Below are positions 24,791 through 35,694 of a stretch of 64,000 nt of DNA, one piece after another. A program made the translations under genes and the position numbers. The first letter of the stretch is position 1. Each line of letters begins with the position of its first letter. This DNA comes from Hibiscus mutabilis (taxonomy: Eukaryota; Streptophyta; Magnoliopsida; Malvales; Malvaceae): the NCBI GenBank assembly GCA_019671005.1, contig CM033726.1:20831657-20895656 (forward strand), in the 5' to 3' direction. The notes below the pieces were generated by a model. The model saw only the letters and a program-made list of their open reading frames with translations, did not search any database and was not told the DNA's origin.

Positions 24791-27700
24791 TATAACCTCC
24801 TCGACCCGGCCTAGATGCCCGACCGAACTGAGAGAACTACATTAGGTTTGCCGAACCAAACCGGAGAAAGGTTACGAAAAGTCGGTCCATTTTTTTCTTT
24901 TTATCTTGTCTAGATGCATAATTATTATCCTACATGTACATACTTGCAACGGGTGATATAATAGAGGAAACGGATCATGGAAAGGCCTTCAATTCCATAA
25001 CTTACATTTCAGGGACTAAATTGCAAAACTCATCAATTTTAGGGATCAATACTAAAATTTAAGTTACCCATCCTCAATCAGTCAGGTTCCATGCCAACAT
25101 GTCAAATTTCAGATCAAAACAATCATCCAAGCTCACACAATTACATTCACAAATCTTTAAGGCCCAAAATGTAAGAAAATAGAATTTTAAAATATACCAA
25201 AATAACTGAAATAACTACCACCGTACCGGTACGATCAAGGGTGTTTTGATTTGCCTTTACTATTTTTAAACCCCAAAATTCATGTGGTCAAATTTCGTTC
25301 CGATACGCCCCCACGTATCGAAACACCCTTCATAAAACCTTTAGACCGTATCGAAATGCCTCCCATTGTACCGAAATGCTGGCCAATTTTGCCTTGGCCC
25401 GTACCGAAACAGTTGCCAGTGTACCGGTACTAAGCCTGGAATAGCTTACCCGTACCAAAGTAGGGTCACCCGTACCGGTACGCCTGGACCTAAAATGTCC
25501 ATTTTCATTGATTAAACATGCCTTTGAACATAACAAAGCACCCTAGCATGCTCCTAGCTTACATCCAACTTACTCAAGGATCAAACCACATCACAACAAC
25601 ACAAATTCAACAACAATTTATGGCATCATGCATCATATGGTAAACTGTGGCATGCTTCCTAGAAAACTATTCAAACAAAGTATGAAACTTCTAACCATCA
25701 CCAAAATCAAACCAAAATGGCCATTTATAAACCAAGAGCAGCAAAACAAACTTGCTCAACAGGGAGTTTAACAAACATCTCCCAAAACAACAACGAAAAC
25801 CCCATTGCCCTTATTACTTATAGTCTAGTTCCAAAAACATACTTTGGTTGCCAAGTCTTGTTGAGATCTCTTGCTTCCCGCTGCCTCCCAAACCTTTAGT
25901 TCTCTGCATTGATGGACAAAAAGAGCGTAAACACACTAGGCTTAGTGAGGAGTGCTAAAAAACAACACACCATCAATGCATTTAAAACCATTTTCCATCA
26001 ACACATTGAAAATCCTATTTCAAACCATATTTATCAACGTATAAAACATCCTGCATTTAAAACCATGCACATTAACACTTTCAAAACCAGCATATTAAAC
26101 CATATGCAACATGTATCATTAACCAACAGCAAGTCCCATTGCTAAACCTCAATTTAAGCCTTCCCATGCATAACTACCATATGCAAAGCTTAAAGATTAA
26201 ACATGTATAAACCACATTATACAAGATAAATCTTTCAATGATACATTAACAATTATATAGGTTCACAAGTGATCTTTAACCAAGTTCCATTTCCCAAAAT
26301 AGTTCATCGGATACACGGATTCAAACAAGTGTCCTCACAACACTTCAAGCCATCTCAACCGAAATAACGATACAATTACAATCACAGCACCTTAATAACA
26401 AGGTACACTTTCAACCCTCAGGAACACCAACCCCTTTCAACGGTTAGATGCTTAACCCACTAACGGGAGTTTACGGTACCATATAACCCACTCTACCGTT
26501 AGGGTACTTGGATGGAGTTTATGGTACACAGATAAAAACCCCTCAACATCCAAGGCGACTTATTATAGTGCACTATCAATCCTATGGCCAACCAACTATA
26601 TCCGATAACAATTTTAAACCACATCACTTGCCAATATAATTAACCATTTACCAATTACCTCACTGTTTTTATCAAGCATTATCCAAACCACTTTTCCAAA
26701 GCAACATCACATGCCTTAAACAGAAGTATAAACCATATACTTACATGGATCACTTACCACGTGCATCCATCATCATTTCATGATCAAAAACAATATCTCA
26801 AATACTTTAACTCATGCTTAAACAGTAGATAACATGTAAATCAAACAAGTGCATAAAACCATTTCATATTAGCACGGTTGAGAGAGAAAATCCACTTTTA
26901 CTTACTTTCGAGTTTAAACCAGCATTTCAAGCTAAATTTAAACTCCTATAAACCACCTTTAAAACATTCCAAAGCTGGAATCCACGTTCTCACTCGTCGA
27001 TACGCGAAACCTTGATTCACCAACACGAAATCAAACGTCCGAAGCCTCCAACGCTTCACCAATCACCTCCAGATCAACCTCCCCTATTTTAATCACATTG
27101 CAACAAAGGATTAATGCATCTCAATGCATTCTAAACACATCAACAACAAATCCTCACGGACTTCCACAATCCTCTAACAAATACCCAATCACAACAATCG
27201 AAATCATCATCTAAAACTTTCCAACCACAAACTAACAATCTAAAACTTCCATAATCATCAATTAACACTTAAAAATAGGATTATTTCATCCAAATACTTC
27301 CAGCAACTGCACAGCCACCACAACTCCACAAAAACACCAATCTAACAACCTAATCAATTAGAGATTCAAGAGTTTCTACATTCCTTTGTTAACAATGACT
27401 TAACAACATTATAAAACATCCATTATATTTTCAAAATCAATCCTCATCTCTAGAAAATAGATCCAATTCGTATCTTTCACTATTTCATCAATTAATCTCA
27501 ATTAAATCCATTAAATCAATATAAAAACACAAAATCATATTATAAACCATAAATCAAGGATCAAATACTTGGGAATATCAATAACGAACCATTCATTAGA
27601 GGAGATCATGGACCTTACCCTTATTGTGCGATTTATCCCTCAATTGGCTTGTTTAAAGCTAGAAAAAACAATATCTCAATATGGTTTTTGGAAATCAATG

Positions 27701-28238
27701 ATAAAGACACAATTACAAATCAAGAAATTAAGAGTATAAGTCTCTCACCTCTGGAATTTTTTGAAAACCAAAGTGTTTGGAAGAAAAGAAGTGGAGAGAA
27801 AAGTTGAGAGAAAAGTTACGTGAAATTAGTTTGAGAGAAATAACTAACTTTAATATCCTAAATCCTTTTCAATTAACTTTTAGAACACATATTAAAATGA
27901 CTTAATTGAAGGGAGAAATCATCAGAAAAACTTTGTAAAATAGCTCCTTAAGGATTGATTCTAAGAATTTGACCCTGTTCATTTTAGTCACCTTTAAGAA
28001 CAGTTTTCAAAAATTACATTTCGGTCACTAGACAAAATGTCACACTTCCCAATCTTATTTTCCAAAATTGATTTTACCAATATTAATCATATATCATAAA
28101 ATGAAGTTTAACTATTTTTTCCATATTTTTATCTTACCAAAAAATATACGACCTCGAATCTGACTCGAATCTCTAACCCGGTACAGCAGACCGTCTAAAA
28201 AACCTCAAAACTGATAGGCCCAAAATCGAGGCGTTACA
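24791..28238 (-). repeat. A 3' LTR (3448 bp)
   Basis: It starts TATAACCTCC on the plus strand (TG decayed to TA) and ends GCGTTACA at 28238 next to the PPT. It aligns with LTRs G, I, J and B. It contains the block with ATAGTGCACTAT (about 26573), the CTAACGGTAG/CTACCGTTAG stem region (about 26455-26510) and a CGTACCGGTACG cluster. Confidence 0.9.
25222..25482. repeat. CGTACCGGTACG palindrome cluster in A 3' LTR
   Basis: The words ccgtaccggtacg, gtaccggtac, cgtatcgaaac and gtaccgaaa recur about ten times. Intact palindromes are at about 25222 and 25472. The position corresponds to the clusters in LTRs G, J, B and I. Confidence 0.7.
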
Positions 28239-28255
28239 ACTCCCCCCCACTTAAG
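28239..28255 (-). other. Polypurine tract of element A
   Basis: On the minus strand this is cttaagtgggggggagt followed at once by TGTAACGCC of the LTR. Confidence 0.88.
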
Positions 28256-29034
28256 AAATTTCATCCTCAAAATTTACCTAGAGCAAACAGATGCAGAAAT
28301 TGCTCCATCATCTCCGACTTGTGTTCCCACATGGCTTCCTTAACACCACGGTGCCTCTACAAGACTTTAACAAGATCGACTGTCTTTCCAAGAAAAACCT
28401 TCCTGCTGGTATCAAGTTCTCTACAGGTTCCTCGTCATAAGATAAATCTAGCCTCAACTCAACATCTTCCACAGGCATAACATATGATGGATCTGATCGA
28501 TACCTCCGCAACATCGAAACATGAAACACATCATGAATTTTCTCAAGCTCGGGAGGCAACCTCAACCGATAAGCCACAAGACCCACACGCTCCACAACCT
28601 CATATGGTCTAATAAATCTCAGACTAAGCTTACCTTTACGTCCAAATCGCATTACCATTTTCCATGGTGATACTTTCAAAAACACACGATCACCAACCGC
28701 ATACTCAATTTCTCTACGCTTCAAATTCACGTAGGATTTTTGGTGATCCACAGCCACTTTCTAGCGCTCACATACAAGATTAACCTTTTCATCTGTGTCC
28801 TTCGACACGTGTGGTAAGGAAACATGATTTTCCCCTACCTCGGCCCAACACAACGGTGTACAACACCTCCGGCCATACAACGCCTCATACGGAGCCATTT
28901 GGATACTTGCTTGATAACTGTTACTATAAGCAAATTCAGCCAAAGGTAAATATTTCTCCTAGGTTCCTTGGAACTCGATAATACAACATCTCAGCATATC
29001 CTCCAAGACCAGGATAACACGCTCAGACTTTCCA
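28256..29034 (-). pseudogene. A integrase C-terminal part and chromodomain, broken
   Basis: From 29030 downward the minus strand shows SERVILVLEDMLRCC (the region of the third catalytic residue, Glu), AEFAYSNSYQAS, PYEALYGRR, then YAVGDRVFLKVSPWK, LPPELEKIHDVFHVSMLRRY and LSYDEEPVE. The GPY/F motif reads RPYEVVERVG, so its Gly is lost. The chromodomain tail continues in another frame because of a one-base shift near 28415 (DLVKVL, EAMWEHKSEM). Stops occur at about 28760 and 28950. Upstream it is fused to RT by a deletion. Confidence 0.85.
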
Positions 29035-29880
29035 TCCTTTGGTCGAAACAACATGACCAAGGAAAAACACTTGCTTAATCCAAAACCCGCACTTATTCAG
29101 CTTGGCATAAAGCTTATTATCCAACAAAACTTGCAACACAGTCTGAAGATGTTGATCGTGATATTCCTTAGTACGAGAGTATACAAGAATGTCATCGAAA
29201 AACACTACTACAAATTGATCCAAGAATTTATGGAACACTCCATTCATCATGTCCATGAAAGATGCAGACGTATTTTTCATACCAAACGGCATCACCAAGA
29301 ACTCATAATGCTTATAGCTCATGCGAAAAGTTATCATCGGTACATCTTTATCCTTCACCTTTAACTGATAATATCCAAATCTCAGATGAATCTTTGAAAA
29401 TATTAAAGAACCCCAAAATTGATCAAACAAATCATCAATCCTCGATAAATAATACTTATTCTTAATCGTTAACTTATTCAGTTGCCGATAATCAATGCAC
29501 ATTCTTATCGTGCCATACTTCTTTTTCACAAACAACACTGGTGCTCCCTACGGTGATACACTAGGTCAAATAAAACCACGATCCAATAACTCATAAAGCT
29601 GCATCTTCAACTCCTTCAATTCTTTTGGTGCCATGGGATACGGTGCAATCGACACCGGAGCTATATTCGTGTACGTCTTAATGCAAAACTCTACTTCCCT
29701 ATCCAACGACAAGCCGGTTAACTCTTCCAAAAAAAACTCCTAGAAACTCGTAAATGGTGCGGATATCCTAGACTCGCACCTTTTTTATATCAGATTTCAT
29801 GACATAAGCTAGGTATGCCTTCCTCCTAGACTCCAACAACTTCTGCGCCTCCAAAGCTAAAACAACGCTGGACAAGAATT
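29023..29880 (-). pseudogene. A reverse transcriptase
   Basis: One uninterrupted frame (29023-29538) carries the RT palm: CIDYRQLNKLT, a decayed FSKIHLRFGYYQL (normally FSKIDLRSGYHQL), VMPFGMKNTSASFMD and the catalytic FFDDILVYS, then CGFWIKQVFFLGHVVSTKG. The N-terminal part (29539 to about 29880) is broken. Right after the FLGH motif the frame jumps to integrase sequence: RT thumb, RNase H, the integrase zinc finger and its first two catalytic Asp motifs are missing. Confidence 0.88.
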
Positions 29881-30300
29881 TGACATTCTAGCCCACAACC
29901 ACTACTTCACAATCCTCAACAAGTTTCATTGAAACTCACAACTATAGCTCTATGTTCAGACAACTAATCCATCCCTAAGATCACATTGAAACAGTAAAAT
30001 GGCAACTCCACCAGGTTAGCTATAAACACATACCCTTGAACCATCACAAGATACATATACAACCTCCTAGCCAAAGAAACTAGTTACTTGCATACCAACA
30101 TCTAACTCCTCTACACGTATATCAAACAGGCAAGCATGTTCGTGTAGGATGTATGAATGAGTAGAGCCAAAATCTATCAAGGAAAGCAAAGGTATGAACT
30201 GTAAAGTAAAAGTACCTGCAATCACATTTGAATCATTCCTACCCACACGATGCAAGAAAACCCTCGCCGGTCCACTACCCTTAAGTTGAATCGCTACAGT
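29881..30300 (-). pseudogene. A aspartic protease
   Basis: The 30067-30255 minus frame contains SLIDFGSTHSYIL, the retropepsin active site (usual form LIDSGSTHSYI, here S to F after the catalytic Asp), in the context GRNDSNVIAGTFTLQ. The C-terminal part follows toward 29881 with stops. Confidence 0.8.
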
Positions 30301-30579
30301 ATGAGTAACTGTCCTCTGCCCATCTTCTCTATGTTAAAAATGACCTCGACCGTGCCTACGGCCTCTCTGTGGTACAATAGCAAGTATAGGAGCCTAAACT
30401 TCCCCTAACTAATGGTGGACAGTCATGCCTGATGTGATCTCGTGATCCACAGTTCCAGTATGTCCCAAAAGTACCCCATCACTCCCCCAAATATCGCCTA
30501 CCATAATGCCTACACTCGGGTACTCCAGCATAGGTATTATGACCTTCCTGTCCATGTTCAGCATTACTTCTACCTTGCC
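30301..30579 (-). pseudogene. A gag, C-terminal part (zinc-knuckle region)
   Basis: The sequence aligns with the gag C-terminus of element B at about 58534-58770 (Arg/Gly-rich linker and the region of the Cys-rich knuckles). It is decayed, with stops, and cut by solo LTR J at 30580; gag resumes at 34053. Confidence 0.7.
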
Positions 30580-33500
30580 TATAATGCCCCAGTTTTGGGC
30601 CTAGCAGTTTTGTGGCATGTTAGACGGTCCAGTGGGTTGAGTTAGGGATTTGAGTTGAATTAGAGAGTAAATATTTTTTGGTAAGATAAAAATATGAAAA
30701 ATGGTTAAAAATCAAATTTTAATATATGATTAATATTGATGAAATCAATTTTTGAAAATGAGATTTGGAAGTGTGACATTTTGGCTAGTGACCAAAATGC
30801 GATTTTGAAAACTATTTTTAAAGGTGACTAAATGAAAAGGATCAAATTCTTAGAATCCTTAAGGAGCTATTTTACCAAGTTTTTGCTGGTGTTCTCCCTT
30901 CAATTAATTCATTTTAACATGTGTTTTAAAAGTTAATTAAAAAGGGAATTTGGTTATTAAAAGTTAGTTATCACTTTAAAGAAAATTTATGTAACTTTTC
31001 TCTCAACTTTTCTCTCCACTTATTTTCTGCCAAACGCTCAAGTTTTCATCAAAAACCAGAGGTGAAAGATCATTTTACTCAAATTATTAATTTGTAAATG
31101 ATTCTTTATCTTTGATTTACAAAACCTCATTGAAATATTATATTTTCTTAGCTTTAAAAAAGCCAATTGAGGGAGAAATCACACAATAGGCGTACGGTCC
31201 ATGAACTCCTCTATTGAATGGTTCTTTGTTGATATTCCCAAGTGTTCGATCCTTGATTTATGGTTTATAATCTGATTTTGTGTTTTTATATTGAATTGAT
31301 TGATTTAATTGGGTAAACTTGATAAAATATTGAAAGATCCAAATTGGATCTATTTTCCAGTGTTGAGGATTGTTTTTAAATATATTTTGGATGTATTATA
31401 ATGTTGTTAAGTTGATTTTAACAATGGAATCCCGAAACTCTTGAATCTCTTATTGTTTAGGTTGTTAGAATTGTGTTTTTTGTGTAGTTGTGGTGGTTGT
31501 TTAGTTGCTGGAAGTATTTAGATGAATTAATCATATTTTTAAGTGTTAATTGATGATATTGAAGGAACTTAATTGTTAGATTATGGCTGGGTTGTGTTTG
31601 GAAAGAATTGGATGATGTTTTCGGTTGTTATGGTTGGGTAATTGTATAGGAATATGAGAACCCGTGAAGGATTGATGTTGCAGTGTTTAGAATGCATTGA
31701 GATGCATTAATCCTCTATTACAATGTGATTAAAGCAGGAGAGGTTGATCCGGAAGCGATCGGGGAAGCTTTGGAGGCTCTGGATGCTTGATTTTGCGTCG
31801 GCAAATTGAGGTTTCGCATATCGATGAGTGAGAACGTGGATTCCAACATTGGAATGTTTTAAAGGTGGTTTTACGAGAGTTTAAACTTAGCTTGAAACGC
31901 TGGTTTAATCTCTGAAGTAAGTGAAAGTGGTTTTCTATCTCGGTCGTGCTATAATGAAATGGTTTTATGCAATTGTTTTGATTTACATGTTACCTATTGT
32001 TTAAGCATGATTTAAAGTATTTAAGATACTATTTTTAAGCATGAAATGCTGAGGGATGCACATGGTAAGTGATCCTTGAAAGTATATGGTTTATACTTGT
32101 AGTTTAAAACATGGTTTTTGCTTTGGAAAATGGTTTGGTTTAATGCTTGTTAAAAACAGTGAGGTAAATGGTAACGATTAATTATATTGGCAAGTGATGT
32201 GGTTTTAAAGTTGTTATCGGATATAGTTGGCCGGCCATAGGATTGATAGTGCACTATAATAAGTCGCCTTGGATGTTGGGGGGTTTTAATTTGTGTACTG
32301 TCAACTCTATCCTAGTACCCTAACGGTAGAGGGGTTACATAGTACCGTAAACTCCCGTTAGTGGATTAAGCATCTAACTTATGGAAGGGGTTGGTGTCCC
32401 TGTGGGCAAAAGTGTACCTAGTTGTTAATGTACCGCGATAGTGATTGTATCGCTATTCTAGTTGAGATGGCTTGAAGTGTTGCGAGGACACTTGTTTGAA
32501 TCTGTGTATCCAATGAACTATTTTCAGAAATGAAACTTGGTTATTGATCACTTGTAAGCCAATATAATTGTGGATGTATCATTGAAAGGTTAATGTTGTA
32601 TAATGTGATTTATACATGTTTACTTTTTAAGCTTTGCATATGGTTGTTATGCACGGGAAAGCTTAAATTGAGGTTAGCAATGGTACTTGCTATTGGTTAA
32701 TGATACATGTTGCATATGGTTTAATATGCTGGTTTTTAAAGATGTAAAGTGCATGGTTTTCAAGGCATGCTAATGTTTTACTTGATGTTTGAAAGATAGT
32801 TGTAATAGGATTTCAATGTAATGTACAAATATGCTTTTAATGCATTGATGGTGTGTTGTTTTAGAGCAATCCTCACTAAGCCTAGTGTGCTTACGCTCTT
32901 TTTGTCCATCAATGCAGAGAACTAAAGGCCCGAAAGCCAGCGGGAAGCAAGGGATCACCAAAAAGACTTGTTGCCAAAAGTATGTTTTAGACTAGACTAT
33001 AAGTAATAAGGGCAATGGGGTTACCATTGTTATTTTGGGAGGTGTTTGATTAAAATCCTTGTTTGAGCAAGTTTGTTTTGTTGCTCTTGGTTTGTAAGTG
33101 GCCATTATGGATTGTTTTTGGTGATGGTTTGATGTTGCATGTTTTGCTTGCTTGGTTTTAGGAAGCATGCCTATAGTTTGATCCTTTGATAGCATAAGTT
33201 TGCCTTGATTGCCAAACCTTGCTTCAGGTGTTAGGATATTCTTATATGGATGTTTGTATGAATGTATGCAAGTTGCTAGGACCCAATTGCATCTAGTTCT
33301 GAGTGAAAAACCAGCTAAAAATGACATTACAAGCCCATGCGTACCGATACGTAGGGGACCGTATCGGTACAGCTAGGAAAGATCAAGCCTGGCATTTCTG
33401 TACGAGTATGGGTGTACCGGTACGATTCATCGACACTAGAATTTGCTTTTTGGGACAAAACCCGCGTACCGAAAGACTTATAACCCGTATCGGTATGGTT

Positions 33501-34052
33501 GCTAAGAAATCTTTAATCTGTCGGTTAATTTCGGTTAGGCGTACCGATACGGTACTTGGTGTACCAAAATGGGGGTTGTTGGTTCTGAGCCCTGTATCGA
33601 TACGATTTTTCACGTATCGATACGGGTGGCCGTTATTTCAGTTAATGTCATGATGAGCAGTTTTGTTTTCTTGCGTTCTAGTCCCTGAATGTTGTGGGTG
33701 CAATTAAATGAGATTGGACGATCTTTTTGACTTGATTCTTGACATGAGGGTATGGAATCTGATTAATCAAATGTTGGTAACATAAAAATGAGTTAAGTCC
33801 TTATAGTTTTCCAAAATTGTATTTTGGTCCCTAAACTGCAATTGTGTCTAATTAGATGTTAATTCGATGCCCGATTGAGTCGAGTTTTCATCTATGTTCA
33901 GTATGTTCATGTAGGATGATAATTGTGCATCTAAACAAGATAAAAGAAAACAATAGTCGTGTTTTGGGTTTCTTCTTCACGGTTTACTTTGGTAAACCTA
34001 ATGTAGCTCGCTCGGTTCAGTCTTGCGACTAGGCCGGGTCGAGTGGGTTGCA
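30580..34052 (+). mobile_element. Solo LTR 'J' (3473 bp) inserted in gag of element A
   Basis: It runs from TATAATGCCCCAG (TG decayed) to GTGGGTTGCA on the plus strand, opposite in orientation to A but of the same LTR family. The flanks are ttgcc (30575-30579) and ccgcc (34053-34057): a 5-bp target duplication with two C/T differences. Gag of A continues on both sides and no internal region is present. The family's insertion into its own relative shows no self-exclusion. Confidence 0.85.
33335..33630. repeat. CGTACCGGTACG/CGTATCGATACG palindrome cluster in LTR J
   Basis: Roughly a dozen copies, including gtaccgatacg (about 33341), gtatcggtac, gtaccggtacg (33414), and two gtatcgatacg copies near 33595 and 33615. 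The cluster lies about 420-720 bp before the LTR end, as in the other copies. Confidence 0.75.
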
Positions 34053-34920
34053 CCGCCTCTGCTCCAGACAATACCTCCGATTCTTATGCTTCTTGTAATG
34101 GTCTCTGCCAATATTCGACTCAACATGCCTCTTCCTAGTTGAAGAACTCCCGATCTTAAAGATAACCACAGATTCTGCTCAATGTCTTTAGCTCGAGAAA
34201 CCAGGACATCAAACTCTGCATAATCAGTAACAAAATATAAGTCTTCACCTCCTTAATCAACCCATACAGGAAACGATTGCATCACTGTCGCTCATCAAGA
34301 ACCAGTTGAGGAGTATATTGGCTCAACTAAACAAACTAGATCTCATACTCGGACACTGGCATGCTTCTCTACTTCAATGCCATGAACTTCTGCTTCTTCT
34401 AATCATGATAGTAGGAACCCAAATGCTTCTTTCGAAAAGCAACACAGAAGAACTCCCACATCACATCAGTAGGTGCTATGCCTGTGATAGCAGTAGTCCA
34501 CTAACTGTAGGCATCACCATGAAGTAACGACACTATACAACCCAACTTGCGTGTACCTATACACACTATCTGGCCAAAGATCCTCTTAATGCTAGAAAAT
34601 CACTCCTTTGTGGCCTTAGGAGCCAAACCCCCAAACTCAGTACCGCCTAAGCTGTGCAGACGATCCAACGAAAGCCCGATATTAATAGCTACAAACACCG
34701 ATGTAGGTACTTGCACTCCAGCTATGGTAGCCTAAAAAGCTCTAGCCATTGCCTGGATTAACAGTGTCATATCTTCAAAAATTGGTCCTTGTGATGCTTG
34801 AGGTGCACCACCCTCGACCCCACCACCAACAGGAGAAATCAGTGAAGGAGGAGGTAACTCATCATTTTTTCCATCCACCACACTCCACATATAAGCTCTC
34901 GTCTCTCGTCTCGGTCCCAT
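34053..34920 (-). pseudogene. A gag, N-terminal and central part
   Basis: The start ATG is at 34920-34918, opening MGPRRETRAYMW, with the Pro/Gly-rich N-terminus and IFEDMTLLIQAMARAF. It aligns with the gag of B (MAPLIQAMTG). Downstream frames are broken but follow the same order as B's gag, to the J insertion at 34053. Unlike B, the presumed start codon is intact. Confidence 0.78.
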
Positions 34921-35204
34921 TTTACAAAAGTATGAGTCTACAACATGATATGCAATAAAACAAAATAATTAGGCCAGCTTGTAGTAAGAATCCAAGTTGC
35001 ACATGTTTCAAAACAAAAACATTTAGTACTAGTAGTAATAAGGCAATGTGTCCCCAAGTTTATACCCCACACATAACATATTTCATTCATAATCATTCAA
35101 AATCAAATACCGTGCTTGTCAATCAACAGATTCATCTAGCAACAATCAATCAAAAAACCATAACTTACCTCCCAACAATCATCACCTATCTCTGATACCA
35201 CCAA
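34921..35204 (-). other. A untranslated leader and primer-binding site
   Basis: On the minus strand TTGGTGGTATCAGA (35191-35204) follows the LTR 3' end by a few bases and matches the initiator-Met-tRNA complement. The remaining about 270 bp to the gag ATG form the leader; no other motif is seen. Confidence 0.8.
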
Positions 35205-35205
35205 A

Positions 35206-35694
35206 TATAGCCCCCTTGACCTGGCCTAGATGCTAGACCGAATCGAACGAGGTACATTGGGTTTGCCGAAACAAACCTGAGAGATTTTCATAGAAAAATG
35301 GTCCATTTTTGTTTTATCTTTTCTAAATGTTTTATTAAATCCTAAATTGATCATGCTGGCAACGATGAAGATTACGACTCAATCGAGTGTTGAATTGACA
35401 TCCAATTGCATAGAATGGCCTTTTAGGGACCAATTCGTGAAAACGAATAATTTAAAGAACTTCTTAGGATTTTAAGTTACCAACCCTTTACTAATCAGGT
35501 TTCATGCATTCAGGTTAAATTTCAACTTAAAGTAACCATCCAAACTCATTTAATTGCATAATCATGGAACATGGACTAAATTACAAAGAATTAAACTTCA
35601 GCAAGCATCTTAACAGAATTAGCTAACATCGTATCGGTACACCAGTTCACCATATCAATCTGATATAGTTTTTCAAAGGCATACTGATACGGTC
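35206..35694 (-). repeat. A 5' LTR, first 489 bp from its 3' end
   Basis: It starts TATAGCCCCC (decayed TGTAACCCCC) next to the PBS and aligns with the left end of LTRs at 24791, 38318 and 60415. LTR I cuts it at 35695, and the continuation is expected outside the window. Confidence 0.85.

Larger units (their letters stand above)
24791..35694 (-). mobile_element. Element 'A': Tekay/Del-like chromovirus, interrupted (right end beyond window)
   Basis: Minus-strand element: 3' LTR (24791-28238), PPT, pol and gag pseudogenes, PBS (35191-35204) and the first 489 bp of the 5' LTR. It is interrupted by solo LTR J in gag and by LTR I at 35695. The rest of its 5' LTR should lie past the window, beyond LTR I. 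It is inserted in the integrase of element H. Pol lacks RNase H and most of integrase. Confidence 0.88.

Noticed and set aside
34053..34735. Plus-strand frames at 34306-34527 and 34547-34735 as genes
   Set aside because: They are antisense shadows of the gag pseudogene of element A on the minus strand.
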